Below, piece by piece: positions 28,303-36,609 of a stretch of 64,000 bases of DNA; position 1 is the stretch's first letter, and every line of letters begins with the position of its first letter. The stretch lies in assembly GCF_020400725.1 (NCBI RefSeq), contig NZ_JAINVG010000001.1, positions 62,001 through 126,000 on the forward strand, written 5' to 3'. The notes beneath the pieces are model-generated. The model was not told where the DNA came from, searched no databases, and was given only the letters and a program-made list of their open reading frames with translations. The stretch comes from Streptomyces sp. NK15101. Its GTDB lineage: Bacteria > Actinomycetota > Actinomycetes > Streptomycetales > Streptomycetaceae. A program made the translations under genes and the position numbers.

Positions 28303-28322
28303 TTAAGGCTAACCTAACCTTA
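28303..28322 (-). promoter_or_regulatory. iron box (DmdR1/IdeR-type operator) for bfd
   Basis: On the minus strand TAAGGTTAGGTTAGCCTTA matches 15 of 19 positions of the IdeR/DmdR consensus TTAGGTTAGGCTAACCTAA. It precedes the bfd start by 24 bases, the usual position for iron-dependent repression. Confidence 0.75.
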
Positions 28323-28359
28323 CCCGGCGGCCCGGAGCCCCAAAAGCCCCGGATACGAC

Positions 28360-28394
28360 GATGGGGCGCGGATCACAGCGATCCGCGCCCCATC
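28360..28394. terminator. 15-bp stem terminator after DAHP synthase
   Basis: GATGGGGCGCGGATC and its inverted copy surround an ACAGC loop, 16 bases past the DAHP synthase stop. Confidence 0.85.
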
Positions 28395-28409
28395 TCCGTA
28401 GGAACCTAC

Positions 28410-29762
28410 TTACTGATCGCGGTACATCTCCGCCACCAGGAACGCCAGGTCGAGCGACTGGCTGCGGTTGAGCCGCGGGTCGCAGGCCGTCTCGTAGCGC
28501 TGGTGCAGGTCGTCGACGAAGATCTCGTCGCCGCCGCCCACGCACTCGGTGACGTCGTCACCGGTGAGCTCGACGTGGATGCCGCCCGGGTGGGTGCCCA
28601 GCGCCTTGTGGACCTCGAAGAAGCCCTTGACCTCGTCGAGCACGTCGTCGAAGCGGCGGGTCTTGTGGCCGGAGGCGGCCTCGAAGGTGTTGCCGTGCAT
28701 CGGGTCGGTGACCCAGGCGACGACCGCACCGGAGGCGGTGACCTTCTCGACCAGCTCGGGGAGCTTGTCGCGGACCTTGTCGGCGCCCATGCGGACGATG
28801 AAGGTCAGCCGGCCCGGCTCGCGGTCCGGGTCGAGACGGTCGATGTACGTGAGCGCCTCGTCCACCGTGGTGGTCGGGCCGAGCTTGATGCCGATCGGGT
28901 TGGCGATCTGCGAGCAGAACTCGATGTGCGCGTGGTCCAGCTGGCGGGTGCGCTCACCGATCCAGACCATGTGGCCGGAGGTGTCGTACAGCTTCCCGGT
29001 GCGCGAGTCCGTACGGGTCAGGGCGCCCTCGTAGTCGAGCAGCAGCGCCTCGTGGGAGGCGTAGAACTCGACGGCCTTGAACTCGGCCGGGTCGGTGCCA
29101 CAGGCCTTCATGAAGTTCAGGGCGTTGTCGATCTCGCGGGCGAGCGCCTCGTAACGCTGGCCCGAGGGGGACGACTTCACGAAGTCCTGGTTCCAGGCGT
29201 GGACCTGGCGCAGGTCGGCGTAGCCACCGGTGGTGAAGGCGCGGACCAGGTTGAGCGTGGAGGCGGAGGCGTTGTACATCCGCTTCAGCCGCTCGGGGTC
29301 CGGGATCCGGGCCTTCTCGTTGAAGTCGAAGCCGTTGACCGAGTCGCCGCGGTAGGTCGGCAGGGTCACGCCGTCGCGGGTCTCGGTGCCCTTGGAGCGG
29401 GGCTTCGAGTACTGGCCGGCGATACGGCCGACCTTCACGACGGGCACGGAGGCCGCGTAGGTGAGGACGGCGCTCATCTGGAGCAGCGTCTTGAGCTTGG
29501 CCCTGATGTGGTCGGCGGACACGGCGTCGAAGGCCTCGGCGCAGTCGCCGCCCTGGAGCAGGAACGCCTCACCACGGGCGACGGCTCCCATCCGGGCGCG
29601 CAGCTGGTCGCACTCGCCGGCGAAGACGAGCGGAGGATACGACTCGAGGTCCGCGATCACATCGCGCAGAGCCTCGGCATCGGGGTACTCGGGCTGCTGC
29701 GCCGCGGGCAGGTCTCGCCAGGTCGCCTTGGCGACGGCGTGGGAATCAGCGTTCACGGTCAC
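28410..29762 (-). CDS. aroH: class II 3-deoxy-7-phosphoheptulonate (DAHP) synthase
   Basis: First enzyme of the shikimate pathway: condenses phosphoenolpyruvate and erythrose 4-phosphate. The 450-residue protein is of the class II (plant/mycobacterial AroG) type, with WRDLPAAQQPEYPD, LQGGDCAEAF, PVVKVGRIAGQYSKPRS, RGDSVNGF, SSHEALLLDYE-like and WVTDPMHGNTFEAASGHKTR segments and the terminal HPGGIHVELTGDDVTEC. Three in-frame GTGs (29756, 29762, 29768) and an ATG at 29810 compete as starts; 29762 gives the usual length, but no ribosome site decides. It lies close to the anthranilate synthase gene, linking supply and use of chorismate. Confidence 0.94.
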   Translation of the reverse strand: MTVNADSHAVAKATWRDLPAAQQPEYPDAEALRDVIADLESYPPLVFAGECDQLRARMGAVARGEAFLLQGGDCAEAFDAVSADHIRAKLKTLLQMSAVLTYAASVPVVKVGRIAGQYSKPRSKGTETRDGVTLPTYRGDSVNGFDFNEKARIPDPERLKRMYNASASTLNLVRAFTTGGYADLRQVHAWNQDFVKSSPSGQRYEALAREIDNALNFMKACGTDPAEFKAVEFYASHEALLLDYEGALTRTDSRTGKLYDTSGHMVWIGERTRQLDHAHIEFCSQIANPIGIKLGPTTTVDEALTYIDRLDPDREPGRLTFIVRMGADKVRDKLPELVEKVTASGAVVAWVTDPMHGNTFEAASGHKTRRFDDVLDEVKGFFEVHKALGTHPGGIHVELTGDDVTECVGGGDEIFVDDLHQRYETACDPRLNRSQSLDLAFLVAEMYRDQ

Positions 29763-29917
29763 ATGCACAACATTACGGGGTTCTTCGTCCGGTCCTGTCC
29801 GCCTGCCCATTGGCTGAGACGCGCGCCCGAAATGTCACACGGGGATCTTCGCGCCATCGAGTGGTGTTACCCTCTGGCCCGTTTCACAAGAGCAAAGTCG
29901 AATTCACAGGGGTGGGT

Positions 29918-32728
29918 GTGACCCAGAGGCACCGCAGGGATCGCAAGAAGAAACGACTCTTGTACGGAGCGGCGGCGGCCGTCGTCGCCACCGCCACCAT
30001 CGGCACCATCGCGGTGGCCTCACCGGGCCTCCTCGGCACGGGCGACGGTACGTCCGGGGGTGACCCTTCCCTCCAGACGCAGTTCGCAAACGCCGCCCGC
30101 GAGTTCGATGTCCCGCAGAGCGTGCTCATGGCGGTGTCGTACCGCCAGACGCGCTGGGAGTCGCACGAGGGCGTGCCCAGCACCACGGGCGCGTACAACG
30201 TCATGGGGCTGACGAAGGTCGACCCGGAGGACGTCGAGCAGGACACGGACGAGCAGCTGCTCGATCTGATGAACCGGAGCGGCGACCCGCGCGTCGAGAA
30301 GAGGTTCGACGGGAAGAAGGCGCTGGCCGCCCTCCCCGAGAAGAAGATCGACACCTCCGACCCGACGCTGCACACGCTCGACAAGGCCGCCGAGCTGATC
30401 GACGGCTCGACCGAGTCCGTGCAGAACGACACGGCCGCCTCGATCCGCGCCGGTGCCGCACTGCTGGCCGAGTACCAGAAGCAGGCCGGCGCCGAGCTGT
30501 CGGACGACCCGGGCGCCTGGTACCCGGCCGTGGCCCGCTACAGCCAGTCCGAGGACCGGAAGGGCGCCGACCTCTTCGCGAAGCGCGTCTTCGAGTCCAT
30601 CAGGACGGGCGAGCGGGAGATCACCGCGGACGGCGAGCAGGTCGTCCTGCCGGCGGACCCGTCGGTGAAGCCGGTCAAGGCGTCGAACGTGCCGCTGGCG
30701 GCGAGCTTCACGGCCACCACCGAGACCCCGGCGGTCGAGTGCCCGACCGGCGCGACGGCGCCCGTCTGCACCTTCATCCCGGCCGCGTACTCGCAGAACG
30801 ACGGCAACTACAACATCGCGAGCCGCCCCTCGAACGGCTTCGACGTCCGCCAGATCGTCATCCACGACATCGAGGGCACCCACGACGGTGCCGTCAGCGT
30901 CTTCCAGAACCCGCTGAGCTACGCCAGCGCCCACTACATCGTCCGCGCCGACGGTCGTGTGACGCAGATGGTGGAGACCAAGAACGAGGCGTACCACGCC
31001 GGCAACAAGACCCTCAACATGCACTCGATCGGCATCGAGCACGAGGGTTACGCCATCAAGGGCGACGCCGGCTGGTACACCGAGCCGGAGTACGAGTCCT
31101 CCGCCGCCCTCGTGAAGTACCTGGCGACGAAGTTCTCCATCCCGCTGGACCGCGAGCACATCATCGGCCACGACGACGTGCCGAGCGTCCTGGACAGCAA
31201 GATCCAGGACCACTGGGACCCGGGCCCGTTCTGGGACTGGAACCACTTCATGACCCTGGTCGGCGCGCCCACCGGTGCCGGTGGCGCGGGCGGCCCGCTC
31301 CAGGCCGGTCAGCTCGTCCGGGTCGTCCCGCCGTTCACCTCGGCCAACCAGCAGCAGATGAAGTACACGGAGCAGGGGGTCACCAAGACCACCGTGCCGC
31401 TGCCGGTGAACTTCGGCTACCTGTACTCGGAGCCGGTCGCCGACCAGACGAAGGCGCTGACCGACCCGTACTTCACCTCGAACTGGCAGTTCGGCTCGAA
31501 CTGGGCGAACAAGGTCACGGCCGGCAGCACCCACGTCGTCGCCGAGTCCCGGACCGACTGGACCGCCATCTGGTACGGCGGCAAGAAGGCCTGGTTCCAC
31601 AACCCCGGCGGCCAGTACACGGCCCCCGTGGGCGTGAAGACGGCGATCACCGCCAAGGACGGCGCCGCCTCGATCCCGGTCTACGGCCGCGCCTACCCCG
31701 AGGACGCCGCCTACACGGGCACCGGTGTCCCGGTCCAGGCGAACAACGGCGCGTCGCTGACGAAGTACAGCCTCCCGGCCGGGCAGCTGTACGTAAAGGC
31801 CGGCGAGCCGGTCGCGGGCGACTACTACTACAGCGCCTACAACACCGACGGCACCCGTGTCGTCGGCACGACCAACATCTTCATCCCGATCCGCTTCAAC
31901 CACCGCATGGCGTTCGTGAAGGCGAGCGACGTCAAGCAGGTCGCCACCACGGCGTCCGTCCGCGCCGACAACCGCTACAACCTCCTCGCCCGTGACGGCT
32001 CCGGCGTGCTCTGGCAGTACCAGGGCACCGGCAGTGCCACCGCGCCCTTCCTGACCCGGTACAAGGTCGGGGCCGGCTGGCAGATCTACAACACCGTCAC
32101 CCCGCTGACCGCCCTCCGGGCCGACGGCACCGGTGACGCCGTGGCCCGGGACGCCTCCGGTGTGCTCTGGTACTACCAGGGCAGCGGCAACGCGTCCGCG
32201 CCGTTCAAGCCGCGTCTGAAGATCGGCGGCGGCTGGCAGGTCTACGACCGGATCACCGGCGTCCGCGACCTCACCGGCGACTCCAAGCCGGACCTGATCG
32301 CCCGCGAGAAGTCGGGTGTCCTGTGGCTGTACAAGGGCACCGGCACCCCGGCCACGCCGTTCGCGCCCCGGGTGCAGATCGGCACCGGCTGGCAGATCTA
32401 CAACGCCGTCGTCAGCACCGGCGACCTGACCTCCGACGGCAAGCCGGACATGATCGGCCGCGACGGCGCCGGCGTGCTGTGGCTGTACAAGGGCACCGGC
32501 AGCGCCACCGCCCCGTACGCCGCCCGCGTCAAGGTCGGCACCGGCTGGCAGATCTACAACAGCATCACCGGTCCGAGTGACATCACCGGTGACGGCAAGG
32601 TCGACTTCGTCGCCCGTGACGGCTCCGGCGTGCTGTGGCTGTACAAGGGCACCGGCAGCGCCACCGCCCCGTACTCCTCTCGCGTGCAGGTCGGCCCGGG
32701 CTGGCAGTCCTACAACCTGATCTTCTGA
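29918..32728 (+). CDS. secreted N-acetylmuramoyl-L-alanine amidase with beta-propeller-like repeats
   Basis: Exported peptidoglycan hydrolase, 936 residues. A basic RHRRDRKKKR n-region and hydrophobic stretch (about 13-33) form a signal peptide or anchor. A helical domain (about 45-245) precedes the zinc amidase_2/PGRP domain: VIHDIEGTHDGAVSVF (first His about 317), HYIVRADGRVTQMVETKNEAYHAGN, HSIGIEHEGY and HIIGHDDVP with DHWDPGPFW. The last 250 residues hold five repeats of the DGSGVLWxYxGTGSATAPF type (FG-GAP/tachylectin-like, probably sugar binding). The GTG at 29918 is chosen because AGGGG lies five bases upstream. Confidence 0.9.
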   Translation: MTQRHRRDRKKKRLLYGAAAAVVATATIGTIAVASPGLLGTGDGTSGGDPSLQTQFANAAREFDVPQSVLMAVSYRQTRWESHEGVPSTTGAYNVMGLTKVDPEDVEQDTDEQLLDLMNRSGDPRVEKRFDGKKALAALPEKKIDTSDPTLHTLDKAAELIDGSTESVQNDTAASIRAGAALLAEYQKQAGAELSDDPGAWYPAVARYSQSEDRKGADLFAKRVFESIRTGEREITADGEQVVLPADPSVKPVKASNVPLAASFTATTETPAVECPTGATAPVCTFIPAAYSQNDGNYNIASRPSNGFDVRQIVIHDIEGTHDGAVSVFQNPLSYASAHYIVRADGRVTQMVETKNEAYHAGNKTLNMHSIGIEHEGYAIKGDAGWYTEPEYESSAALVKYLATKFSIPLDREHIIGHDDVPSVLDSKIQDHWDPGPFWDWNHFMTLVGAPTGAGGAGGPLQAGQLVRVVPPFTSANQQQMKYTEQGVTKTTVPLPVNFGYLYSEPVADQTKALTDPYFTSNWQFGSNWANKVTAGSTHVVAESRTDWTAIWYGGKKAWFHNPGGQYTAPVGVKTAITAKDGAASIPVYGRAYPEDAAYTGTGVPVQANNGASLTKYSLPAGQLYVKAGEPVAGDYYYSAYNTDGTRVVGTTNIFIPIRFNHRMAFVKASDVKQVATTASVRADNRYNLLARDGSGVLWQYQGTGSATAPFLTRYKVGAGWQIYNTVTPLTALRADGTGDAVARDASGVLWYYQGSGNASAPFKPRLKIGGGWQVYDRITGVRDLTGDSKPDLIAREKSGVLWLYKGTGTPATPFAPRVQIGTGWQIYNAVVSTGDLTSDGKPDMIGRDGAGVLWLYKGTGSATAPYAARVKVGTGWQIYNSITGPSDITGDGKVDFVARDGSGVLWLYKGTGSATAPYSSRVQVGPGWQSYNLIF

Positions 32729-32748
32729 TCGGGTCGTTCGCTCGGCCT

Positions 32749-32790
32749 CGGGGCCCGGCTCGCACCGTCCACGGTGCGGACCGGGCCCCG
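32749..32790. terminator. terminator after the amidase gene
   Basis: A ten-base stem CGGGGCCCGG/CCGGGCCCCG encloses a second eight-base stem CGCACCGT/ACGGTGCG and is followed by TTT. It separates the amidase from the trp leader. Confidence 0.8.
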
Positions 32791-32809
32791 TTTCCGTGCC
32801 CGGCTGCGT

Positions 32810-32815
32810 TACAGT
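32810..32815 (+). promoter_or_regulatory. -10 element of the trp leader transcript
   Basis: TACAGT lies six bases before the leader-peptide ATG, so the leader would be translated from a leaderless mRNA. Confidence 0.5.
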
Positions 32816-32821
32816 GCTCGC

Positions 32822-32881
32822 ATGTCGTACGTCTCGCAGACCCAGAACTGGTGGTGGACCGCTCATCCGGCGGCCCACTGA
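32822..32881 (+). CDS. trpL: trp leader peptide with three consecutive Trp codons
   Basis: A 19-codon open reading frame (MSYVSQTQNWWWTAHPAAH) with TGG TGG TGG at codons 10-12 (32849-32857), placed between the amidase terminator and the anthranilate synthase gene and followed at once by an attenuator stem. Ribosome stalling at the Trp codons when charged tRNA-Trp is scarce would expose the second half of the leader for antiterminator pairing. The ORF is too short for usual gene callers. Attenuation of a fused Streptomyces trpEG gene has been reported for S. venezuelae, as I recall, which fits. Confidence 0.93.
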   Translation: MSYVSQTQNWWWTAHPAAH

Positions 32882-32928
32882 CTGCGCGTACACCGACACA
32901 CGCAAAGGCCGCCCGAGGGGCGGCCTTT
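32853..32928 (+). promoter_or_regulatory. tryptophan attenuator with alternative hairpins
   Basis: Three mutually exclusive structures can be drawn. Hairpin 1:2 is GTGG-a-CCGC (32854-32862) with GCGG-c-CCAC (32870-32878). Antiterminator 2:3 pairs GGCGGCC (32869-32875) with GGCCGCC (32907-32913). Terminator 3:4 is a perfect 11-base stem AAAGGCCGCCC / GGGCGGCCTTT (32904-32928) with a GAG loop and a following TTTCT. Stalling at the Trp codons masks strand 1, frees strand 2 and favours the antiterminator. Confidence 0.9.
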
Positions 32929-32984
32929 CTCGTACCCGGGCCGTTCCTCCTCTCCGTACTCTCCTCGGAAGGAACGACCGCCCC

Positions 32985-34856
32985 ATGGACCTTTCCCGTC
33001 TCCTCGACCCCTCCTGCCCGCCCTTCGCGCTGCTGCGCCGCCGCACCCCCGGCCGTGACCACGACACCGTCGAGGTGCTGATCGGCCGGGTCCACGAGGC
33101 CGGGCGCCTCGCGGAGCTGCCCGTGGGTCCGATGCCGACGCTGGCCCTCGTGCCGTTCCGGCAGATCCGGGAGCGCGGCTTCGACGTGCGGGACGACGGC
33201 ACCCCGCTCTCCGTGCTGGTCGCCGACGAGGCGTACGAGCTGCCGCTCGCCGAGGCCCTGGCCGCGCTGCCCGCCCATGAGGTGCGGGTGGAGGGCGGCG
33301 GGTTCGACGTCTCCGACGAGGCGTACGCGAAGACCGTGCGGCGGGTCATCGACGAGGAGATCGGCTCCGGCGAGGGCGCGAACTTCGTCATCCGGCGCAC
33401 GTACACCGGGGAGATCCCGGGCTTCGGGCGCGCCGACGCGCTCGCCCTGTTCCGGCGGCTGCTCGCGGGCGAGCGGGGCGCGTACTGGACGTTCGTCGTG
33501 CACACCGGGGAGCGGACGCTCGTCGGGGCCAGCCCCGAGGTGCACGTCCGGATGTCCGGAGGGACGGTCGTGATGAACCCGATCAGCGGCACGTACCGCT
33601 ACCCGGCCGGGGCCGCCCCGACCGCCGAGGACCTGCTCGCCTTCCTCGCCGACCGCAAGGAGACCGAGGAGCTCTCCATGGTGGTGGACGAGGAGCTGAA
33701 GATGATGTGCACGGTGGGCGACATGGGCGGGGTCGTGATCGGGCCGCGCCTGAAGGAGATGGCCCACCTCGCGCACACGGAGTACGAGTTGCGGGGCCGG
33801 TCCTCGCTCGACGTGCGGGAGGTGCTGCGGGAGACGATGTTCGCGGCGACCGTGACCGGCTCGCCGGTGCAGAACGCCTGCCGGGTGATCGAGCGTCACG
33901 AGGAGGGCGGCCGGGGGTACTACGCGGGCGCGCTCGCCCTGCTCGGCACGGACGGGAACGGGGCGCAGACGCTGGACTCCCCCATCCTCATCCGTACCGC
34001 CGACATCGACGCCGACGGCCGGCTGCGGGTGCCGGTGGGGGCCACGCTCGTGCGGCACTCGGACCCCGAGGGCGAGGTCGCCGAGACCCACGCCAAGGCG
34101 GCGGGCGTCCTCACGGCCCTCGGCGTGCGGGAGGGCCGGCCGGCCGAGCCGTCGGCGCCGGTGCCGCCGCGGCTCGCCGACGACCCCCGGGTGCGGGCCG
34201 CGCTCGACGCGCGCCGGTCGGACCTGGCGCCGTTCTGGCTGAAGATGCAGGCCCGGTCCGCGGAGCTGTCGGGGCACGCGCTCGTGATCGACGCCGAGGA
34301 CACCTTCACGGCGATGCTGGCGCACGTCCTGCGCTCCTCCGGCCTGGAGGTGTCGGTGCTCCGCTACGACGAGCCGGGGCTGCGGGAGCTGGCCCTCGCC
34401 CACGAGGGCCCGGTCGTCCTGGGGCCCGGCCCCGGGAACCCGTCGGACGCCGCCGACCCGAAGATGCGCTTCCTGCGCGGTCTGACGGCCGAGCTGGTGC
34501 GGGACCACCGACACGGCCTGCTGGGCGTCTGCCTCGGGCACGAGCTGATCGCGGCCGAGCTGGGCCTGGACATCGTCCGCAAGCGGACCCCGTTCCAGGG
34601 GGCGCAGCTGCGGGTCGACCTCTTCGGTCAGCGGCGGACGGTCGGCTTCTACAACAGCTTCACGGCCCGCTGCGACGACCGGACGGCGACGGAGCTGGCG
34701 CTGCACCGCATCGAGGTGAGCCGGGACGCGGAGACCGGCGAGGTGCACGCCCTGCGCGGACCGGGCTTCGCGGGCGTGCAGTTCCACCCGGAGTCGGTGC
34801 TCACGACGGACGGGGCGGCGCTCACCGCTTCCCTGCTCGCGGGGGTGCTGGTCTAG
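32985..34856 (+). CDS. trpEG: anthranilate synthase, fused TrpE-TrpG (PhzE-like)
   Basis: Converts chorismate and glutamine to anthranilate. The 623-residue protein fuses a chorismate-binding TrpE domain (about 1-400, with GASPEVHVRMSGGTVVMNPISGTYRYP, KETEELSMVVDEELKMM and TGSPVQNACRVIERHE) to a class I glutamine amidotransferase (about 425-623, LGPGPGNPSD, nucleophile Cys in LLGVCLGHELIAAELG, and VQFHPESVLTTDG). The ATG has GGAAGGA 11 bases upstream. Expression is set by the Trp attenuator just upstream. Its stop overlaps the convergent dehydrogenase stop by four bases. A second, separate trpE may exist elsewhere. Confidence 0.93.
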   Translation: MDLSRLLDPSCPPFALLRRRTPGRDHDTVEVLIGRVHEAGRLAELPVGPMPTLALVPFRQIRERGFDVRDDGTPLSVLVADEAYELPLAEALAALPAHEVRVEGGGFDVSDEAYAKTVRRVIDEEIGSGEGANFVIRRTYTGEIPGFGRADALALFRRLLAGERGAYWTFVVHTGERTLVGASPEVHVRMSGGTVVMNPISGTYRYPAGAAPTAEDLLAFLADRKETEELSMVVDEELKMMCTVGDMGGVVIGPRLKEMAHLAHTEYELRGRSSLDVREVLRETMFAATVTGSPVQNACRVIERHEEGGRGYYAGALALLGTDGNGAQTLDSPILIRTADIDADGRLRVPVGATLVRHSDPEGEVAETHAKAAGVLTALGVREGRPAEPSAPVPPRLADDPRVRAALDARRSDLAPFWLKMQARSAELSGHALVIDAEDTFTAMLAHVLRSSGLEVSVLRYDEPGLRELALAHEGPVVLGPGPGNPSDAADPKMRFLRGLTAELVRDHRHGLLGVCLGHELIAAELGLDIVRKRTPFQGAQLRVDLFGQRRTVGFYNSFTARCDDRTATELALHRIEVSRDAETGEVHALRGPGFAGVQFHPESVLTTDGAALTASLLAGVLV

Positions 34857-35851
34857 GAGGCCCTCGGTACCAGGACGTTCTCGCTGCGCCGCCCCGCGGT
34901 GTAGTCGAGGACGTTCCGGACCGTCGTGTCGATGATCTGGGTGACCGCCTCGACCGTGTAGTACGCCTGGTGCGAGGTGACCACCACGTTCGGGAAGGTG
35001 ACCAGGCGGGCCAGGGTGTCGTCCTCGACGCCCGCCAGGGACTTGTCGAGGAAGAAGAGCCCGGCCTCCGCCTCGTACACGTCCAGGCCGACCCCGGTGA
35101 AGCGGCCGGCGCGGAGCTCGGCGACGAGGGCCTCGGTGTCGACGAGCCCGCCGCGGCTGGAGTTCACCAGGATGGCGTCGTCCTTCATGGCCTTGAGGGC
35201 GGCGGCGTCGACGAGGTGGTGGGTGGCCTCCACGAGCGGGACGTGGAGGCTGACGAGGTCGGCCTCGGCGAGGAGCCGCTCCTTGTCGACGTACTTCATG
35301 CCGAGCTCCACGCAGGCGGGGTTCTCGGCGACGTCCCAGCCGAGGAGGCGCATGCCGAAGCCGTGGGCGATGCGGGTGAAGGCCTCGCCGATCCTGCCGG
35401 TGCCGAGGACGCCGACGGTACGGCCCCGCAGGTCACGGCCCATCAGTCCGTCGAGCCGGAAGTCGAAGTCGCGGGTCCGGTTGGAGGCGCGGACGATCCG
35501 GCGGTTGACGGCCATGGCGAGGGTCCAGGCGAACTCGGCGACGGAGTACGGCGAGTAGGACGAGACGCGGGCGACGGTGAGGCCGAGGCGCTCGGCGACG
35601 TCCAGGTCGATGTTGTTGAAGCCGGTGGAGCGCTGGGCGATCAGCTGGGTCCCGCCCGCCGCGAGGGTCTGCAGGGCCCGGTGGTTCAGGTCGGCGTTGA
35701 CGCTGGTGGAGACGATCTCGTAGCCGGCGGCGATGGGGGCGGTGTCCTCGGTGAGGAAGACGTCCAGGCAGCGGACGTCGTGATGTCCCGCGAAGGCCTT
35801 CTCCATGAGGGGCTTCTCGTCCGCCTGCACGCCGAATGCCAGGATCTCCAC
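34853..35851 (-). CDS. D-2-hydroxyacid dehydrogenase (D-lactate dehydrogenase type)
   Basis: NAD-dependent dehydrogenase of 332 residues, closest in pattern to fermentative LdhA. It has RSTGFNNIDLDVAERLGLTVARVSSYSPYSVAEFAW, the NAD-binding GVLGTGRIGEAFTRIAHGFG (about 150-170), the catalytic Arg in VNSSRGGLVDTEAL, the Glu in GVGLDVYEAE and the His in VVTSHQAYYTVEA. It would interconvert pyruvate and D-lactate. GTG start with GAGGGGAA upstream. It is transcribed alone towards trpEG. Confidence 0.92.
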   Translation of the reverse strand: MEILAFGVQADEKPLMEKAFAGHHDVRCLDVFLTEDTAPIAAGYEIVSTSVNADLNHRALQTLAAGGTQLIAQRSTGFNNIDLDVAERLGLTVARVSSYSPYSVAEFAWTLAMAVNRRIVRASNRTRDFDFRLDGLMGRDLRGRTVGVLGTGRIGEAFTRIAHGFGMRLLGWDVAENPACVELGMKYVDKERLLAEADLVSLHVPLVEATHHLVDAAALKAMKDDAILVNSSRGGLVDTEALVAELRAGRFTGVGLDVYEAEAGLFFLDKSLAGVEDDTLARLVTFPNVVVTSHQAYYTVEAVTQIIDTTVRNVLDYTAGRRSENVLVPRAS

Positions 35852-35937
35852 GGGATTCCCCTCATCGTCACGATGGGCCGTATCTGCGCGAATGCGCGAA
35901 CATCGCGAATATACGACCCTTCGTCCTTCCCGGCGCC

Positions 35938-36609
35938 TCAGGCGTCGTCGAGGCCCCGCTCGATGGCGTACCGGACGAGCTCCACCCTGTTGTGCAGCTG
36001 GAGCTTGCCCAGGGTGTTCTGGACGTGGTTCTGCACCGTGCGGTGCGAGATGACCAGGCGCTCGGCGATCTGCTTGTAGCTGAGTCCCTTCGCGACGAGC
36101 CGCAGGACCTCCGTCTCGCGCTCGGTCAGCTGCGGGGCCTTCGGCTCGTCGGTGCCGGCCGCCGGGGCGGGCTCGGAGGCCAGCCGGCGGTACTCGCCGA
36201 GGACGAGGCCGGCCAGGCCCGGCGTGAAGACGGGGTCGCCGACGGCCGTCCGGCGGACCGCGTCGATCAGCTCCTCCGTACTGGCCGACTTGAGGAGGTA
36301 GCCGGTGGCGCCGGACTTGACCGCCTCCAGGACGTCGGCGTGCTCGCCGCTCGCCGAGAGGACGAGGACCCGCAGCTCGGGCCGGCCGCCGACGAGCTCC
36401 TTGCAGACCTGGACGCCCGGCTTGACCGGCAGGTTCAGGTCCAGGACGAGGACGTCGGGGCCGGCCGCGACGGCGCGGCGCACGGCCTGCTCGCCGTCGC
36501 CGGCGGTGGCGACCACGTCGAAGCCCGCCTCGGCGAGGTCGCGGGCGACCGCGTCCCGCCACATCGGATGGTCGTCGACGACCATCACCTTGATCCGCTG
36601 CTCGCTCAC
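35938..36609 (-). CDS. macR: NarL/FixJ-type response regulator, MacR-like
   Basis: Two-component response regulator of 223 residues. Receiver domain with VDDHPMWRDAV, phospho-acceptor Asp in DVLVLDLNLPVKPG (about residue 57) and Lys in GYLLKSAS; C-terminal LuxR helix-turn-helix LTERETEVLRLVAKGLSYKQIAERLVISHRTVQNHVQNTLGKL. GTG start overlaps the kinase stop (GTGA). Position between a D-lactate dehydrogenase and plsC matches SCO2120 of S. coelicolor, which I remember as MacR, a regulator of membrane-protein genes and actinorhodin; the symbol is therefore by synteny and memory. Confidence 0.88.
   Translation of the reverse strand: MSEQRIKVMVVDDHPMWRDAVARDLAEAGFDVVATAGDGEQAVRRAVAAGPDVLVLDLNLPVKPGVQVCKELVGGRPELRVLVLSASGEHADVLEAVKSGATGYLLKSASTEELIDAVRRTAVGDPVFTPGLAGLVLGEYRRLASEPAPAAGTDEPKAPQLTERETEVLRLVAKGLSYKQIAERLVISHRTVQNHVQNTLGKLQLHNRVELVRYAIERGLDDA

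Noticed and set aside
30020..33592. 1190-codon open frame on the minus strand
   Set aside because: Runs antisense across the amidase terminator, trp leader and trpEG start; no protein-like motifs, so it is a GC-frame artefact.
34140..34215. frameshift separating TrpE and TrpG domains
   Set aside because: The reading frame runs unbroken through a proline/arginine linker; the fusion is a true single protein as in other Streptomyces.
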